Below, in pieces: positions 1 to 9,832 of a stretch of 64,000 bases of DNA (the stretch's first letter is position 1; each line of letters begins with the position of its first letter). Source of the stretch: Leptospira johnsonii (lineage in GTDB: Bacteria > Spirochaetota > Leptospiria > Leptospirales > Leptospiraceae); contig NZ_BFAY01000011.1 in assembly GCF_003112675.1 (NCBI RefSeq), forward strand, positions 1,612,001-1,676,000. Direction: 5' to 3'. Both the position numbers and the translations under genes were made by a program. The notes under the pieces were generated by a model that was not told where the DNA came from, made no database searches, and saw only the letters and a list, made by a program, of their open reading frames with translations.

Positions 1-419
1 ATTAAAGAAGCAAATAACGGAAAACTTAGGTCCACGGATTTGCGTCTGATCTTATCTCTCAATTGAAGATTGCTGGCTGAGAAAAGGGATTCTAGAAGAA
101 ACCGAACTTCTTCTGCTTTTCCTTTTTTCCAGTTTCTTGCAACTATGAGTGCTCGGCGGAGTTTATCCAGGCCAGTGCCTTCTGATCCCAAGTCTCCAAT
201 CTCTGCTTGCATCGCAGTATGTGCTTCTTTGGCGAATTGCACTGCGATTTCTTCCAAAAGTTCTTCTTTGGATTGAAAATGGTGATAAAAGGTTCCTTTA
301 GCTATATCTAAAGCGGATAGAATGTCCTGAATGGAAGTTGTTTCGTACCCTTTTTCGAAGAATAGCCGTCTGGATTCGTTGAGAATTCTTTCTTTTGTGG
401 AGATTTTTGCTGGGATCAT
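1..419 (-). CDS. TetR/AcrR family transcriptional regulator, 3' end cut by the window
   Basis: Reading leftwards from the ATG at 419, 139 codons are open and run off the window edge, so the C-terminus is missing. The first 60 residues are a classical TetR DNA-binding domain: a helix beginning KERILNESRRLFFEKGYE, then TTSIQDILSALDIAKGTFYHHFQSKEELL, the helix-turn-helix with the usual YxHF signature. The ligand-binding half that follows is not diagnostic. The start is well fixed by an AGGAGG ribosome site 7 bases upstream. Several GACCG/CGGTC dyads lie just upstream and probably include its own operators, so autorepression is likely (inference). The regulated partner, if any, lies outside the window. 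Confidence 0.9.
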   Translation of the reverse strand, partial: MIPAKISTKERILNESRRLFFEKGYETTSIQDILSALDIAKGTFYHHFQSKEELLEEIAVQFAKEAHTAMQAEIGDLGSEGTGLDKLRRALIVARNWKKGKAEEVRFLLESLFSASNLQLRDKIRRKSVDLSFPLFASL

Positions 420-437
420 TGTGGTTCCTCCTGCTAA

Positions 438-497
438 ACCGACGGTCGGTATAGACCGTTAGTCGGTTTTGACAATACATCCGACTATGCGTCGGTC
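438..497. promoter_or_regulatory. Cluster of TetR-type operator dyads upstream of the TetR gene
   Basis: Three related dyads stand in a row: ACCGACGGTCGGT at 438-450, ACCGTTAGTCGGT at 455-467, and CCGAC-N5-GTCGG at 481-495. They lie 19-78 bases upstream of the TetR start, where the promoter should be. Short palindromes of this size and position are typical of TetR autoregulation; the assignment to this regulator is inference. Confidence 0.65.
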
Positions 498-582
498 AAA
501 CACATTTCAAAACATCGGGCGAAAAAATCAACAAAGGAAACAAATAAAATGAAAAATGTTTCCTGACTTTCTGGCGGAAAAT

Positions 583-595
583 CCGACGGTCGGTC
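583..595. promoter_or_regulatory. Distal copy of the ACCGACGGTCGGT-type dyad
   Basis: CCGACGGTCGGTC repeats the core of the dyad at 438-450 but sits about 165 bases upstream of the TetR start, in the gene-free stretch 420-687. No gene starts rightwards from here, so it may be a second operator for looping or for an unseen small transcript. Confidence 0.45.
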
Positions 596-687
596 GAGTT
601 GTTTGTGAGCGTGAAGTTTGAATAGATGGACCCGCGAAATCTACATTCCGCAGATTGCAATGCCCGCGCATAGGCACGTTAGTTGTC

Positions 688-2265
688 TTAAAGAGAATCT
701 ATTTTATCTAACAAAAGTTTATATCCATTCTCTCCGATCGTTTTTGTGCCTAAAGAGAATTCAGTTTTACTACTCAGGTCAGTGTATGGAATATTATATT
801 TTTCTAAAACATGAGAGAGTTCTCTATGAATAGGAGAAATTGAAAATGTTGCGGAAGGTATTTTTAAAAACAGGGCCTCGAACACACTTTGGCCGAAATA
901 TCCTAAAAATTTTTCAGAGGATCTCAATGTCTGCAAGTATTGGACTCGTGAAAGTCTTTGAAAATATTCTATTCCATCCGCTTGAGGAGGAGTTCCTCCG
1001 ATCCTAATTTTCTTTTTGGAAGAATTTTGGATGAGGAATTGATCCAGATTCTCGGATTCTTCTTCTCCTAAGTTTCCTGCGTAACAAAAGATCTCAAACT
1101 CTTTGGTGGGACTTTTTTCTTCACTTGTAGCCGTTGAGATTAGATTCGGAGGAATTAGGATCTGCTCCCAATTAAAATTAGGATCGTTTTCAGGATGGGG
1201 AAGAAGGTCCCAAAAATTGTAGTTCTTTTTGTCTTTTCCGAAATGATCCAAGAGCAGGACTTTCGTTTTTCGGTAAGAGATCGGAACTTCTATATCTCTA
1301 TAATCTATTAGGAGAATATCATATTCTCCGTCTTTAGGAAATGTAGGAAGCCATTCAGGCTCCCAACCTCTATAGGGTAAGAAAGAATACAAAAGAGAAG
1401 TCCTGGAAAAATGTCCTGAACCGAATTCTTTCGCAGGAGCGACCAATACTCCCACTTTTCCTTTACTAGTTTGGTTCGGAGAAGGAAGAGCAAATCTTAC
1501 CTGTGGAACATCTAAGTTCTTTTGGAATAGTGAAGGTGCTTCCTTCTCCCATTCTAGGAATTCTTTTGTATTAAAATTGCAAATGGATTCGAATGATCTC
1601 TGAGTAAGTAGATCGGAGATTGTTTCAAAATCTTCAGGTGTATCCACAGTCAGTCTGAAATTTGCCAGCCTGGGACCTTCTTCTTTTGTCAACAGGCTTG
1701 GGATTGCGGTGATCTTGTATAGATTCGGATCTTCTTTTATATGAAGACTTACATGTTCTTTATGTCTTTCTTCTTGTTGTGAGCCTGAAAGATTTAGAAG
1801 TGCAGAAGTCCTGAAAATTTCTCCTCCGGTTCCGAGAGGCAGTCCTTTGAAGTAAGCCAGATCCGAATCCGATCCTATGAATGTTTGGATGAGTAGATCT
1901 AAGTGGGTCGTATCATAAAATGGATTGTCCCCGGTTAATCTTAGGATCGAGTCCGCTTTGAATTTTTCAGAAGCAAGAATATACCTTTTTCGCACGTCTT
2001 CCAAAGGTCCGGAGAAGTGAAACATTCCTTTCTTTTCCAAAAAAGATTCCAGTTCCAAATCTCCTTCCGGGACCAGATATACGATCCTAGAATTCGGTAA
2101 GATCTTCAGGACCCTAGAATGAATATGATCTAAAATCGTTTTATCCGAATTCGGAGGAATTGGACGGATTACTTTTTTGGGGAATCTTGTGGATCCGGTC
2201 CTCGCCTGTATAAAAGCGAATAAAGAACGGATCTTAGGCTTAGGCGTTAAATGTATACCATTCAT
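688..2265 (-). CDS. SpsF-like cytidylyltransferase fused to a PseG-like glycosyltransferase-fold domain
   Basis: Residues 15-240 match the CMP-sugar/SpsF cytidylyltransferase family: FIQARTGSTRFPKKVI is the nucleotide-binding loop, LTGDNPF (110-116) the metal-binding segment, and VDTPEDFE follows as in SpsF. After a linker, residues 270-525 look like PseG/SpsG: GSGHFSR (282-288) corresponds to the PseG GxGHxxR loop, and FGQSVFEALFLKIPSATFSI near the end to the family's nucleotide-binding C-terminal motif. In nonulosonic (pseudaminic-type) acid synthesis, PseG releases UDP from the UDP-sugar and PseF adds CMP to the final sugar; SpsF and SpsG are their spore-coat relatives. No other pathway gene is adjacent. 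The gene overlaps the end of the radical SAM gene by 26 bases, suggesting translational coupling. Substrate is unknown. Confidence 0.75.
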   Translation of the reverse strand: MNGIHLTPKPKIRSLFAFIQARTGSTRFPKKVIRPIPPNSDKTILDHIHSRVLKILPNSRIVYLVPEGDLELESFLEKKGMFHFSGPLEDVRKRYILASEKFKADSILRLTGDNPFYDTTHLDLLIQTFIGSDSDLAYFKGLPLGTGGEIFRTSALLNLSGSQQEERHKEHVSLHIKEDPNLYKITAIPSLLTKEEGPRLANFRLTVDTPEDFETISDLLTQRSFESICNFNTKEFLEWEKEAPSLFQKNLDVPQVRFALPSPNQTSKGKVGVLVAPAKEFGSGHFSRTSLLYSFLPYRGWEPEWLPTFPKDGEYDILLIDYRDIEVPISYRKTKVLLLDHFGKDKKNYNFWDLLPHPENDPNFNWEQILIPPNLISTATSEEKSPTKEFEIFCYAGNLGEEESENLDQFLIQNSSKKKIRIGGTPPQADGIEYFQRLSRVQYLQTLRSSEKFLGYFGQSVFEALFLKIPSATFSISPIHRELSHVLEKYNIPYTDLSSKTEFSLGTKTIGENGYKLLLDKIDSL

Positions 2266-3799
2266 CGCAGGAAATACATGGAGCCGGAATTGTATCGTGT
2301 GCTCCTTTCGCGGAAGAAGTGAAGAATGGGTTTCCTTTGGCCCAAATTTGTTCCAAGGGATCCTTGTTTAGATTTCCGATAGAATGTTTTTTTGAACCGG
2401 GAGTTTGTTTGCAGATAGAAACTTCTCCATCTGCGTTCAAATATAGATCTCGGGAAATATGCCAGCAGAAATCTCTACCTAGAGGTGTAAGATCCGAGGC
2501 TCTTCTCTGAGGAAGAACATCAGAGTAAGAATTATATTTTTGTAAAATGATCTCGTATCCTTCTTTTTGGGTCTGCTCATACCAGGAATCCAATTCAGAA
2601 TCCACTTCTTGGATTTTTAGGAATTGTAAATGGATGGAAGACTTAGGCAAGGCCTGAGAAACTGCTGTTAGATTTTGTAAAACCTTGTCCAGGTTGTCCT
2701 TTCCGTAAAGTTTAGAATAAACTTTTTTATCTCTGGTGGTCAGATTTACGATCAATGCTATCTTCTTCTTTTCTTCTTCTTTCAAGGAAGAAACAGTTTT
2801 GATAAAATCGGAAAGGTCGCCGTATAAAGCGGATTCGATGAATAGCTCTTTTAGGTTCGGAGACGCCAAAACTTTTTGGACCAATTCCGGGAAATTAGGA
2901 TGGAGTGTAGGTTCTCCCAAGCCTCCAAAGCATACACTATAAGGGAGTCCTAAATTTTCTGCTTGGGATAAAAGTTTATCCAAGATCTGAGGATCTAAAA
3001 CTATATTGTCTTCTTCCGGTTTTAGATTTTGCCTAGGACAGAAATTGCATTCGTATTCGCATCCTCTATACAATTCCACTTCGTAGTAACTGGGAGCGGA
3101 GCGGAATATTTCAGGACGGGAGATCAGGAAGGATTGGATCTCATCATACTTCCAGTTTTCCTTCTCCTTTAAAAAAGAAGACAAGAGTCTGAAAGATCTT
3201 GGATTATTTGCGGAGAAGTCTAATCTCCATTGTCTCAGATCCGGAGAGGTATAAAAAATTTCAGTATCGAATTGGTTAATGTTTTTGGCTAAGAAGTCTT
3301 GGGTCCCTCCTGCATAACCTGCCGGAAGACTTCTTACAAATTCTCTGGAAAGAATTCTGGGCACAATACCAGGAGGAAGATTTTCCGAGTAAGAATACTG
3401 GGCCAGATATTTTTCGTGGCGAAGTATCAATTCTTCAGTAAGAGTATGATCTAATATAGGCGCAAATCCGTCAAAAACCAGAAAACAGGTCTCGTCCCAT
3501 TCCGGATCTCCGGTCCTGGAGGAAGGAAGTGCTTCGCAGATCTTGGAGAAAAAATCCGCTTCCGATCCGGATTCAAATATTATGAAATCAGAATATTCTA
3601 ATTTGTTGCAGATCTTTTTGGCTTCGTCGGCGGTTCCGAGGTTTCGATTGGAATAGACAGGGACCCCTTTTAAGACGGAAGATAATTTTTTAAGAGTAAG
3701 TTCCAAATAGAGAAGAGAAGTCTGCTGATCTATATTTCCTTTTACGGAAATAAGATCTTCCGGACGATAAAATACGACTGCTTGGGGGGGATATTTCAT
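2240..3799 (-). CDS. Spiro-SPASM type radical SAM protein
   Basis: The radical SAM cluster motif CEYECNFC (C247, C251, C254) sits in the middle, followed by SVCFGGLGEPTLHP, the SAM-binding GGE-type segment. The C-terminus has a SPASM-type cysteine set (FCWHISRDLYLNADGEVSIC ... CISC) for auxiliary iron-sulfur clusters. The N-terminal 240 residues contain a nucleotidyltransferase-like pattern (LTEELILRHEKYLAQYSYSE) but no clear catalytic motif. This layout fits the spirochete-specific spiro-SPASM family, whose substrate is not established as far as I know. It lies between the SurA-like gene (38 bases upstream) and the SpsF-PseG fusion (overlapping), so a role in modifying a surface glycan or protein is possible but unproven. 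Confidence 0.85.
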   Translation of the reverse strand: MKYPPQAVVFYRPEDLISVKGNIDQQTSLLYLELTLKKLSSVLKGVPVYSNRNLGTADEAKKICNKLEYSDFIIFESGSEADFFSKICEALPSSRTGDPEWDETCFLVFDGFAPILDHTLTEELILRHEKYLAQYSYSENLPPGIVPRILSREFVRSLPAGYAGGTQDFLAKNINQFDTEIFYTSPDLRQWRLDFSANNPRSFRLLSSFLKEKENWKYDEIQSFLISRPEIFRSAPSYYEVELYRGCEYECNFCPRQNLKPEEDNIVLDPQILDKLLSQAENLGLPYSVCFGGLGEPTLHPNFPELVQKVLASPNLKELFIESALYGDLSDFIKTVSSLKEEEKKKIALIVNLTTRDKKVYSKLYGKDNLDKVLQNLTAVSQALPKSSIHLQFLKIQEVDSELDSWYEQTQKEGYEIILQKYNSYSDVLPQRRASDLTPLGRDFCWHISRDLYLNADGEVSICKQTPGSKKHSIGNLNKDPLEQIWAKGNPFFTSSAKGAHDTIPAPCISCDEWYTFNA

Positions 3800-3837
3800 A
3801 TTCTGTTCGAGATCCGTTTTGCTTCGAATTTCCGAAC

Positions 3838-4899
3838 TTAATCCAAGGTAAAGGTCTCTTGTTGGTCCGGGATCTTATTCTCTTTTTTATATATTTCGTC
3901 GAAGATCTGTATCGGCACGGTTGACCTGGATTCTCTTACCCATTTCATAAAATTTTCGTCTTCTTTTTCCCGGCTGAGAAGATTGACAATACCTTGGCGT
4001 ACGTTTTCCAAAGGAGTGGGCCTTTTACCTTCTACCTTGACGATACAATAACGTTTTCTTTCGTCTCTGAAAACTTCCGAAACGGAACCAACAGGTATTG
4101 TGGATAATGCCACTGCAACGGAACGGTTAGTTTTATATAATTCGAATGAAGAGATCCAATCGATAAGTCCTTTTCTGGCTCTTAAGCCTGCGTCGGTGTT
4201 TCTGGGAGAACCTGCGACCAAACCGAAGGAAGCTGGATCGGATAAAACGCTTTTTTTGATCTCACTTGCTTCTTTATGTATCCTGGATTCTTCCGTAATG
4301 GAATCATTATTAGGAGCAATTGCGATCTGTCTGTATTGGACTTCGAATCCTACTTTTTCTCTGTTCTGAGCATACCAAGCGCGGATATCCTTATCCGAAG
4401 GAGGGTGGTTTGGCACCTTGTATTGCATAAGCTGCGTTTTTTTGATCTGGTAAGGAAGTTCAGTATACCATAACTCGTAAGACATTCCGGAACTGGACTC
4501 GACCGCCTTTTCGAATTGTTTGCGGGAAGTGATCCCCATAAACTCCATTCTTTTTTCGATCTCGCTCTCTAGTCTTTTTTCGTTCACCTGAATGGATTCG
4601 TCTTCTGCGATAGAATCTACTACGGCTCTATCGATCAGGAAGTCTATAATCCTGGTGCGGAGAGATTTTCTCATGTCCTCATTTTTGAGGTACTTGGTAT
4701 TGGAAAGTTTTTGGTATTTATCTTGAGCATCGTCGAAATCCAATTCGCTGATGGATTGGTTTCCAACGGTTGCAATGATCTTATTTAAGGATTCGGCGGG
4801 ACGGATCTCTGAAGTGAATACACTTAGAGAAACTATACCGGAGAATAAGGCGATTTTACGCGAAAATGAAACCGAGGATCCGGGAAAAATTCCTAACAC
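3838..4899 (-). CDS. SurA-like periplasmic chaperone / peptidyl-prolyl isomerase
   Basis: A hydrophobic N-terminal segment ([14 protein letters not shown]) after a basic SFSRK stretch makes a signal peptide. It is followed by [19 protein letters not shown], the SurA N-terminal signature, then a charged helical domain and a parvulin-like part ([14 protein letters not shown] ... [25 protein letters not shown]). Proteins of this kind escort outer-membrane proteins through the periplasm. At 353 residues it has room for one isomerase domain, against two in E. coli SurA. It is third-to-last of the lysC operon: lysC ends 31 bases upstream and the radical SAM gene starts 38 bases downstream. Confidence 0.82.
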   Translation of the reverse strand: MLGIFPGSSVSFSRKIALFSGIVSLSVFTSEIRPAESLNKIIATVGNQSISELDFDDAQDKYQKLSNTKYLKNEDMRKSLRTRIIDFLIDRAVVDSIAEDESIQVNEKRLESEIEKRMEFMGITSRKQFEKAVESSSGMSYELWYTELPYQIKKTQLMQYKVPNHPPSDKDIRAWYAQNREKVGFEVQYRQIAIAPNNDSITEESRIHKEASEIKKSVLSDPASFGLVAGSPRNTDAGLRARKGLIDWISSFELYKTNRSVAVALSTIPVGSVSEVFRDERKRYCIVKVEGKRPTPLENVRQGIVNLLSREKEDENFMKWVRESRSTVPIQIFDEIYKKENKIPDQQETFTLD

Positions 4900-4930
4900 A
4901 GGGAAAAGGATGCTCCCGATCCTCTCTTGT

Positions 4931-6154
4931 TCAACTGTTTTTCGAAAGCCCGAAGGTCTCGTGGATCTTGTTTACGGCAGTTTCTGCATGAATTCTTGGA
5001 ATTACGCAGGAGATTTTGATCTCTGAAGTGGAGATCATTTCGATATTGATCTCTTTTTCCGCCAAAGCTTTGAACATCTGAGCAGCCACTCCTACATGAG
5101 ATTTCATTCCGATCCCCACTGCAGAAACGATAGAGATCTCTTCATTGATCTCAGGCTTTTTGGCGCCTTGGGAATTAGAGAAGGATTCCAGAATAGGAAG
5201 GGCCAGGCCCAGGTCTTTTTTAGGAACGGTAAAGGAGATGGTGTTTCTTCCGTTATAAGGAGAAGATTGAACGATCACATCCACAAGAATATCTTTGGAA
5301 CTTAAGTCTCCAAATAGAACTGCTGCAAGTCCAGGTTTATCAGGAACATCTGCGATTGTAATTCTGGCTTGGTCGTTTTTTGCGGTAACTCCGCTTACTT
5401 TCAATTTTTCCATAATTTTGTCCTCGTTTACAACCAAAGTCCCCGGATTATTATTAAAGCTGGAACGTACATGAATGACCACATCATAGTTCATTCCCAA
5501 CTCCACACTTCTGGAATGAAGAACCCCTGCACCTAGGCTTGCAAGTTCCAACATTTCCTCATAAGTGATTTGAGAATGTTTCGTGGCCTGGGGAACCACT
5601 CTTGGGTCAGCAGTATATACCCCGTCTACATCCGTATAAATTTCACATTCTTTTGCGCCAAGCACAGCGGCTAACGCTACCGCAGAAGTATCCGAACCGC
5701 CTCTTCCCAAGGTAGTGATGTTCTCGTTTTGGTCTATCCCTTGGAATCCGGCTACGATCACAACGCTTCCTTCATTTAATGCTGCATCGATTCTAGAACG
5801 ATCCACTCCTTGGATCTTTGCATTGGAGAAGTTCCCGTCGGTGATCATCTTGATCTGAGAACCAGTGAACGATTTTGCAGGAACTCCCATATCCCAGAGA
5901 GCCATTGCTAAAAGAGAAATAGAGACCTGCTCGCCTGTGGACAATAACATGTCCATCTCTCTCTTAGGAGGATTTTTTGTGATCTTATCTGCAAGATCCA
6001 CCAACTCGTCAGTCGTATGCCCCATTGCGGAAACGACTACGACAACATGGTTGCCTTCTTCATGATAACGTTTGATTCTACCGGCTACGTTCCGGATGCG
6101 ATCAGGAGATCCTACAGATGTTCCCCCATACTTTTGGACGATTATGTTTGCCAT
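4931..6154 (-). CDS. lysC: Aspartate kinase
   Basis: Catalyses phosphorylation of aspartate, the first step towards lysine, threonine and methionine. The N-terminus [17 protein letters not shown] is the kinase signature; ATP and substrate segments follow ([49 protein letters not shown]). Two ACT domains fill residues 265-400 ([20 protein letters not shown] and [22 protein letters not shown]), which normally bind the feedback inhibitor. The length of 407 is that of the monofunctional alpha-type enzyme. It is the first gene of the minus-strand operon, starting divergently against the symporter. Confidence 0.95.
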   Translation of the reverse strand: MANIIVQKYGGTSVGSPDRIRNVAGRIKRYHEEGNHVVVVVSAMGHTTDELVDLADKITKNPPKREMDMLLSTGEQVSISLLAMALWDMGVPAKSFTGSQIKMITDGNFSNAKIQGVDRSRIDAALNEGSVVIVAGFQGIDQNENITTLGRGGSDTSAVALAAVLGAKECEIYTDVDGVYTADPRVVPQATKHSQITYEEMLELASLGAGVLHSRSVELGMNYDVVIHVRSSFNNNPGTLVVNEDKIMEKLKVSGVTAKNDQARITIADVPDKPGLAAVLFGDLSSKDILVDVIVQSSPYNGRNTISFTVPKKDLGLALPILESFSNSQGAKKPEINEEISIVSAVGIGMKSHVGVAAQMFKALAEKEINIEMISTSEIKISCVIPRIHAETAVNKIHETFGLSKNS

Positions 6155-8114
6155 CGCTGCCTACCATCTTTTTGGGCTCGGAGAGGGGATCAAGAGAAAT
6201 CAAATAAGAAGCAAGGGAAAGAATCCTTGTTTTCAAGGAAAGTCGGCCGATCTTTATGGAGAGTTCTCCCTTCTTTGGGAGAAGGGGGGCCCCATTTTTT
6301 CTCCTATTGATTGGTATCTGATCTTAGCTTATATCATTTTCGCTTTTTCGGCCGGGCTTCTTCTTTCCTCTAAGGCCGGAGAAAGTTTGAGTTCCTATTT
6401 TGTCGCGGATAGAAAACTACCTTGGTGGTGGCTTGGAACTTCCATGGTAGCGACCACATTTGCCGCGGACACTCCTTTGGTCATTACAGGAATGGTTGCC
6501 TTGGACGGAGTCGGCGGAAACTGGCTCTGGTGGAGTTGGGCAATCGGCTATTTGATCATTACGGTATTCTTCGCGGCCTCTTGGCGAAGGGCAGAAGTTC
6601 TTACGGACGTAGAATTCGTAGAATTACGATACTCCGGAACAGGCGCCGCAATACTCAGAGCTTCTAAGGCTTTTTTCTTAAGTATTCTTTTTAATTCGAT
6701 CATATTGGGTTGGGTCTTTAAGGCGATGTCCAAGATCACTGCTCCCTTCTTGGATTGGAATGTATTGCTTGGTGCAGAAGTATTCGGATCGATCTCAGAA
6801 GCTTGGCCGAGCTTTCTAATATTAGGAGATTTGAATACTACAGTTACTGTTCTGATCCTTTTCTCAGTCGTAGTGTTTTATAGCAGTATGGGCGGGATCC
6901 AAGGTGTGATCTTTACGGACTTATTTCAATTTGCTTTGGGAATAGGAGGCGCGATCGTATTTGCGATCTTCGCAATCCAGTATGTGGGCGGCTTAGAAGG
7001 CCTGTATTCCAAATTAGAGATTCTGTATCCGGGAAGATCCGAATCCATTATTTCTTTTTGGCCAAGGATAGGAGAAGATGAACATGGACTTCCTCTTCAA
7101 GTTTTTCTAATATTCATCGGAGTACAATGGTGGATCCAATACCATTCCGACGGATCAGGATATTTGGCCCAAAGGTTACATACCGCAAAAACTCCTAAGG
7201 ACGCGGAATTAGGTTCTCTTTGGTTTAATATCGCTAATTTTATTCTGCGCACCTGGCCTTGGGTTTTAACAGGATTGGTTTGTTTGGTCGTATTCCCTTT
7301 GCAAGACGCGGACTTATTCCAGCCAGAAGGTGTGGTCGTTCAATCCGACAGAGAGATCGCATATCCGGTGCTCATGAAGATCGTTTTGCCTGCAGGATGT
7401 TTGGGATTAGTATTCGTGAGCTTGATGGCCGCATTCATGTCTACCGCAGATACACATATCAACTGGGGTGCCAGTTATTTGGTGAACGATCTATATTTAA
7501 GATTCTTAAAACCGAATGCAGGGAATAAAGAAACTGTAATCGCAGGAAGGATCGCAGTAGTCTTAATGGCAGGGATTGCTATCTTAGTTGCAACTCAGAT
7601 GAATTCTATTGCATCCGCTTGGAAGTTTTTCTTAGCGATGGCTTCCGGTCTGGGTTTGCCTCAGATATTAAGATGGATCTGGTGGAGGACAAACGCTTGG
7701 ACCGAATTGTCCGGAATGGGAACTGCTCTAGTTCTTTCATTGATTTTATATAAAGCATATCCGGACGTAAATGCAGACTATCTACTGTTCTTCACTGCAT
7801 TGGGAAGTGTGATTGTTTCTATTTTAGTGACTTTTTTGACTGCTCCCGTTCCGGACAAAGTATTAGATACCTTTGTGGCTAAACTGCAACCATTCGGTTT
7901 CTGGGGGAAATGGGGCGGAGTTTCCGCTCGCAAAAAATTCTATTATAGAGTTCGGATCTGGTTATTAGCGATATTTTCCTTGTACGCTTGGCTTTTCGGA
8001 ATTGGTTATGTTCTACAATTGAAATATACGTTAGGTGGCGTTTTCCTTATATTTGGAGTAATCTCAGGATTTATAGTCTTGAAGTTATGGGAAAAGAAGG
8101 ATTCAGTTTCCTAA
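6144..8114 (+). CDS. Sodium:solute symporter (SSS) family protein, start uncertain
   Basis: About 13 hydrophobic segments and the SSS hallmarks [28 protein letters not shown] and [28 protein letters not shown] identify a sodium-coupled symporter of the inner membrane. The substrate cannot be read from sequence. The start is a problem: recognisable SSS sequence begins only at [12 protein letters not shown] (from 6306). In this frame the only upstream ATG codons are at 6072, 6093 and 6144, all within the start of the oppositely oriented lysC; no GTG or TTG lies between. The ATG at 6144 overlaps lysC by 11 bases and would add about 54 unrelated residues. An ATT start at 6306 is an alternative. 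Confidence 0.88.
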   Translation: MFAIAAYHLFGLGEGIKRNQIRSKGKNPCFQGKSADLYGEFSLLWEKGGPIFSPIDWYLILAYIIFAFSAGLLLSSKAGESLSSYFVADRKLPWWWLGTSMVATTFAADTPLVITGMVALDGVGGNWLWWSWAIGYLIITVFFAASWRRAEVLTDVEFVELRYSGTGAAILRASKAFFLSILFNSIILGWVFKAMSKITAPFLDWNVLLGAEVFGSISEAWPSFLILGDLNTTVTVLILFSVVVFYSSMGGIQGVIFTDLFQFALGIGGAIVFAIFAIQYVGGLEGLYSKLEILYPGRSESIISFWPRIGEDEHGLPLQVFLIFIGVQWWIQYHSDGSGYLAQRLHTAKTPKDAELGSLWFNIANFILRTWPWVLTGLVCLVVFPLQDADLFQPEGVVVQSDREIAYPVLMKIVLPAGCLGLVFVSLMAAFMSTADTHINWGASYLVNDLYLRFLKPNAGNKETVIAGRIAVVLMAGIAILVATQMNSIASAWKFFLAMASGLGLPQILRWIWWRTNAWTELSGMGTALVLSLILYKAYPDVNADYLLFFTALGSVIVSILVTFLTAPVPDKVLDTFVAKLQPFGFWGKWGGVSARKKFYYRVRIWLLAIFSLYAWLFGIGYVLQLKYTLGGVFLIFGVISGFIVLKLWEKKDSVS

Positions 8115-8604
8115 TATAAATTGTCTTTTTGACGATGGCAATTTTCTGCCGACCCGGATCTAAGATCTCTATTGAATAGATCCGGGTCGTTTTCTTTTTA
8201 TTATTACATTCTTCTTTGATGGATCCTATATCTTCGGGAGAAATTTCCGTTTCTACGATTAGATCCTGATTACTTGCTTTTAGAAAATCTATCTCCGCTT
8301 TTGTGTCCAAAACAAGAAACTCCGGACCTAAGTTCTCTGAAATAGAATACACATACAATGGATCTACGAATGCGTAAATCGCGCCGCCAAAATGAAGCCC
8401 ATTATAACCTTTGGTTTTATTGTTAAAAGGGAATCTTACTCTTAGTTTTAAAAGATCTTCGGATACAAATTCGAATCTGGAGCCGAGCCTATGATAGACA
8501 GGCCAATTTTTGCGGATCATTTTATTAAATTTAAACAGTTTCCATTTTTCTAATATTTTTTTGAAAAGGCCAGCTTCGGAAACGGAGAAGGATAAAGTGC
8601 ACAT
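8071..8604 (-). CDS. Hotdog-fold protein, DUF4442 type (thioesterase-like)
   Basis: The pattern [33 protein letters not shown] followed by [21 protein letters not shown] fits DUF4442/PaaI-type hotdog proteins, some of which are acyl-CoA thioesterases. It lacks a signal peptide, so it should be cytoplasmic. A GGAGGGAAG ribosome site just before the ATG at 8604 supports this start. The 3' end overlaps the end of the symporter gene by 44 bases and contains that gene's terminator hairpin, so its C-terminal 40 residues ([12 protein letters not shown]...) are partly encoded by the hairpin. Substrate unknown. Confidence 0.75.
   Translation of the reverse strand: MCTLSFSVSEAGLFKKILEKWKLFKFNKMIRKNWPVYHRLGSRFEFVSEDLLKLRVRFPFNNKTKGYNGLHFGGAIYAFVDPLYVYSISENLGPEFLVLDTKAEIDFLKASNQDLIVETEISPEDIGSIKEECNNKKKTTRIYSIEILDPGRQKIAIVKKTIYIRKLNPSFPITSRL
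8151..8188 (+). terminator. Strong hairpin terminator of the symporter gene, inside the next coding region
   Basis: Perfect 12-base arms GACCCGGATCTA (8151-8162) and TAGATCCGGGTC (8177-8188), followed by the T-rich run GTTTTCTTTTT. It lies 37 bases after the symporter stop, but also within the last third of the hotdog gene on the other strand. Confidence 0.8.
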
Positions 8605-8900
8605 TCTTCCCTCCAGTTGTATAAGAATGCCCTTTTTTTGAAAGCATATAGTTTTATGTCAAACTAAATGGGTCAGTTTGGATTCGGAACCTTTCAGCAA
8701 CCAAAATACCGGATCGGATCCCTTTGACGATTTGATTTAAACTTTAAGGTTTTGGGAGTAGAAAGTCGCTCGGATCGGAGAGAAAAAAAGCTTTTCACTC
8801 AAGGGCTTTCCGGCCAGTAAGATACGGTTCCGGAAAGAAAATCCGTGATCATTCTCGGATATAAAAATAATAAAACAGGTGTTATGTTAAGGAGTGAATC

Positions 8901-9782
8901 ATGCAACTAGGTGCAGTCGAAAAGGGGCTTCTTCCGGCTCTTTTGGCAATCGTAATGCTCGGAATGGGTTTCGGGCTGGCAATCGGGGACTTCAAACGGA
9001 TTTTTACAACTCCTCTCCAAACCTTGGTCGGTACCTTGGGCCATTTCGTGATCATGCCTTTGGCTGCATATGCAGTTGTTTTGATCTTAGGTTTGGAATA
9101 CGAACTCGCGTTAGGCGTCATTCTCGTGGGATCTTGTCCTAGCGGAACAACTTCTAATTTGGTCAATTATTTAGCAAAAGGAGATGTGGCTCTCGCAGTT
9201 GTGATCACCGCACTTTCTACACTTCTTTGTCCTTTGTTGACTCCAGTGATCGTTACATTCTTCGGTTCTTTACTAGATCCTGCCGGGTCGAGTGTGATGC
9301 AGATCTCTTTTGTTGAAATGCTTAAGACTGTTGTTGTGATCATTGTGCTTCCGATCTCTATCGGTATGGCGGTAAAACATAAGTTTCCTAACATCGCTCA
9401 GAAGATAGAAACTCCTTATAAAATTTTCTCCATTCTGTTTTTGGTTTTTGTAGTCGCCTTTGTAACTTATAAGAACCGGGAAAATTTTATAGATATGGTC
9501 CTTTTAGTGGGACTTGCGGTCATTCTTCATAACACTTTCGGATTTTTAGCAGGTTATCTTTTTCCTAAAGTACTGGGGATTGCGGAGAAGCAGGCGAGAA
9601 CGATCTCTATCGAAGTTGCGATCCAGAATACCACTCTGGGTATGACTCTTGCGATCCAGTTTTTTGGTCCTAAGGTGGCTCTTCCTTCTGCGATCTTCAG
9701 TATTTGGATGTATATTGCAGGAATTGCGATGGCTCTTTTTTGGGGTTATGTGGTTCCGCTAAAAGAAGAAAAAGCGGCTTAA
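8901..9782 (+). CDS. Bile acid:sodium symporter (BASS) family transporter
   Basis: A polytopic protein of 293 residues with 8-9 hydrophobic segments. MLGMGFGLAIGDFKRIFTTP, GSCPSGTTSNLVNYLAKGDVALAV and IEVAIQNTTLGMTLAIQFF are family motifs: the two crossing helices that form the sodium and substrate sites. Bacterial members carry organic anions such as pantoate, 2-oxo acids or taurocholate; the substrate here is unknown. AAGGAG 6 bases before the ATG fixes the start. The 296 bases upstream hold no gene and must contain its promoter. A paralogue is encoded at 35733-36629. Confidence 0.92.
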   Translation: MQLGAVEKGLLPALLAIVMLGMGFGLAIGDFKRIFTTPLQTLVGTLGHFVIMPLAAYAVVLILGLEYELALGVILVGSCPSGTTSNLVNYLAKGDVALAVVITALSTLLCPLLTPVIVTFFGSLLDPAGSSVMQISFVEMLKTVVVIIVLPISIGMAVKHKFPNIAQKIETPYKIFSILFLVFVVAFVTYKNRENFIDMVLLVGLAVILHNTFGFLAGYLFPKVLGIAEKQARTISIEVAIQNTTLGMTLAIQFFGPKVALPSAIFSIWMYIAGIAMALFWGYVVPLKEEKAA

Positions 9783-9797
9783 AGAAGAATGAAAAAA

Positions 9798-9825
9798 GAA
9801 GAAGGCGGCATTCACCGCCTTCTTC
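9798..9825. terminator. Bidirectional hairpin between convergent genes
   Basis: Arms AGAAGAAGGCGG and CCGCCTTCTTC around the loop CATTCA. It ends both the BASS transporter gene and the convergent pectinacetylesterase-like gene. Confidence 0.75.
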
Positions 9826-9832
9826 CGAGAGA

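Noticed and set aside
618..833. Rightward open frame of 71 codons
   Set aside because: Partly overlaps the SpsF-PseG fusion gene on the other strand, has no ribosome site and no recognisable protein features.
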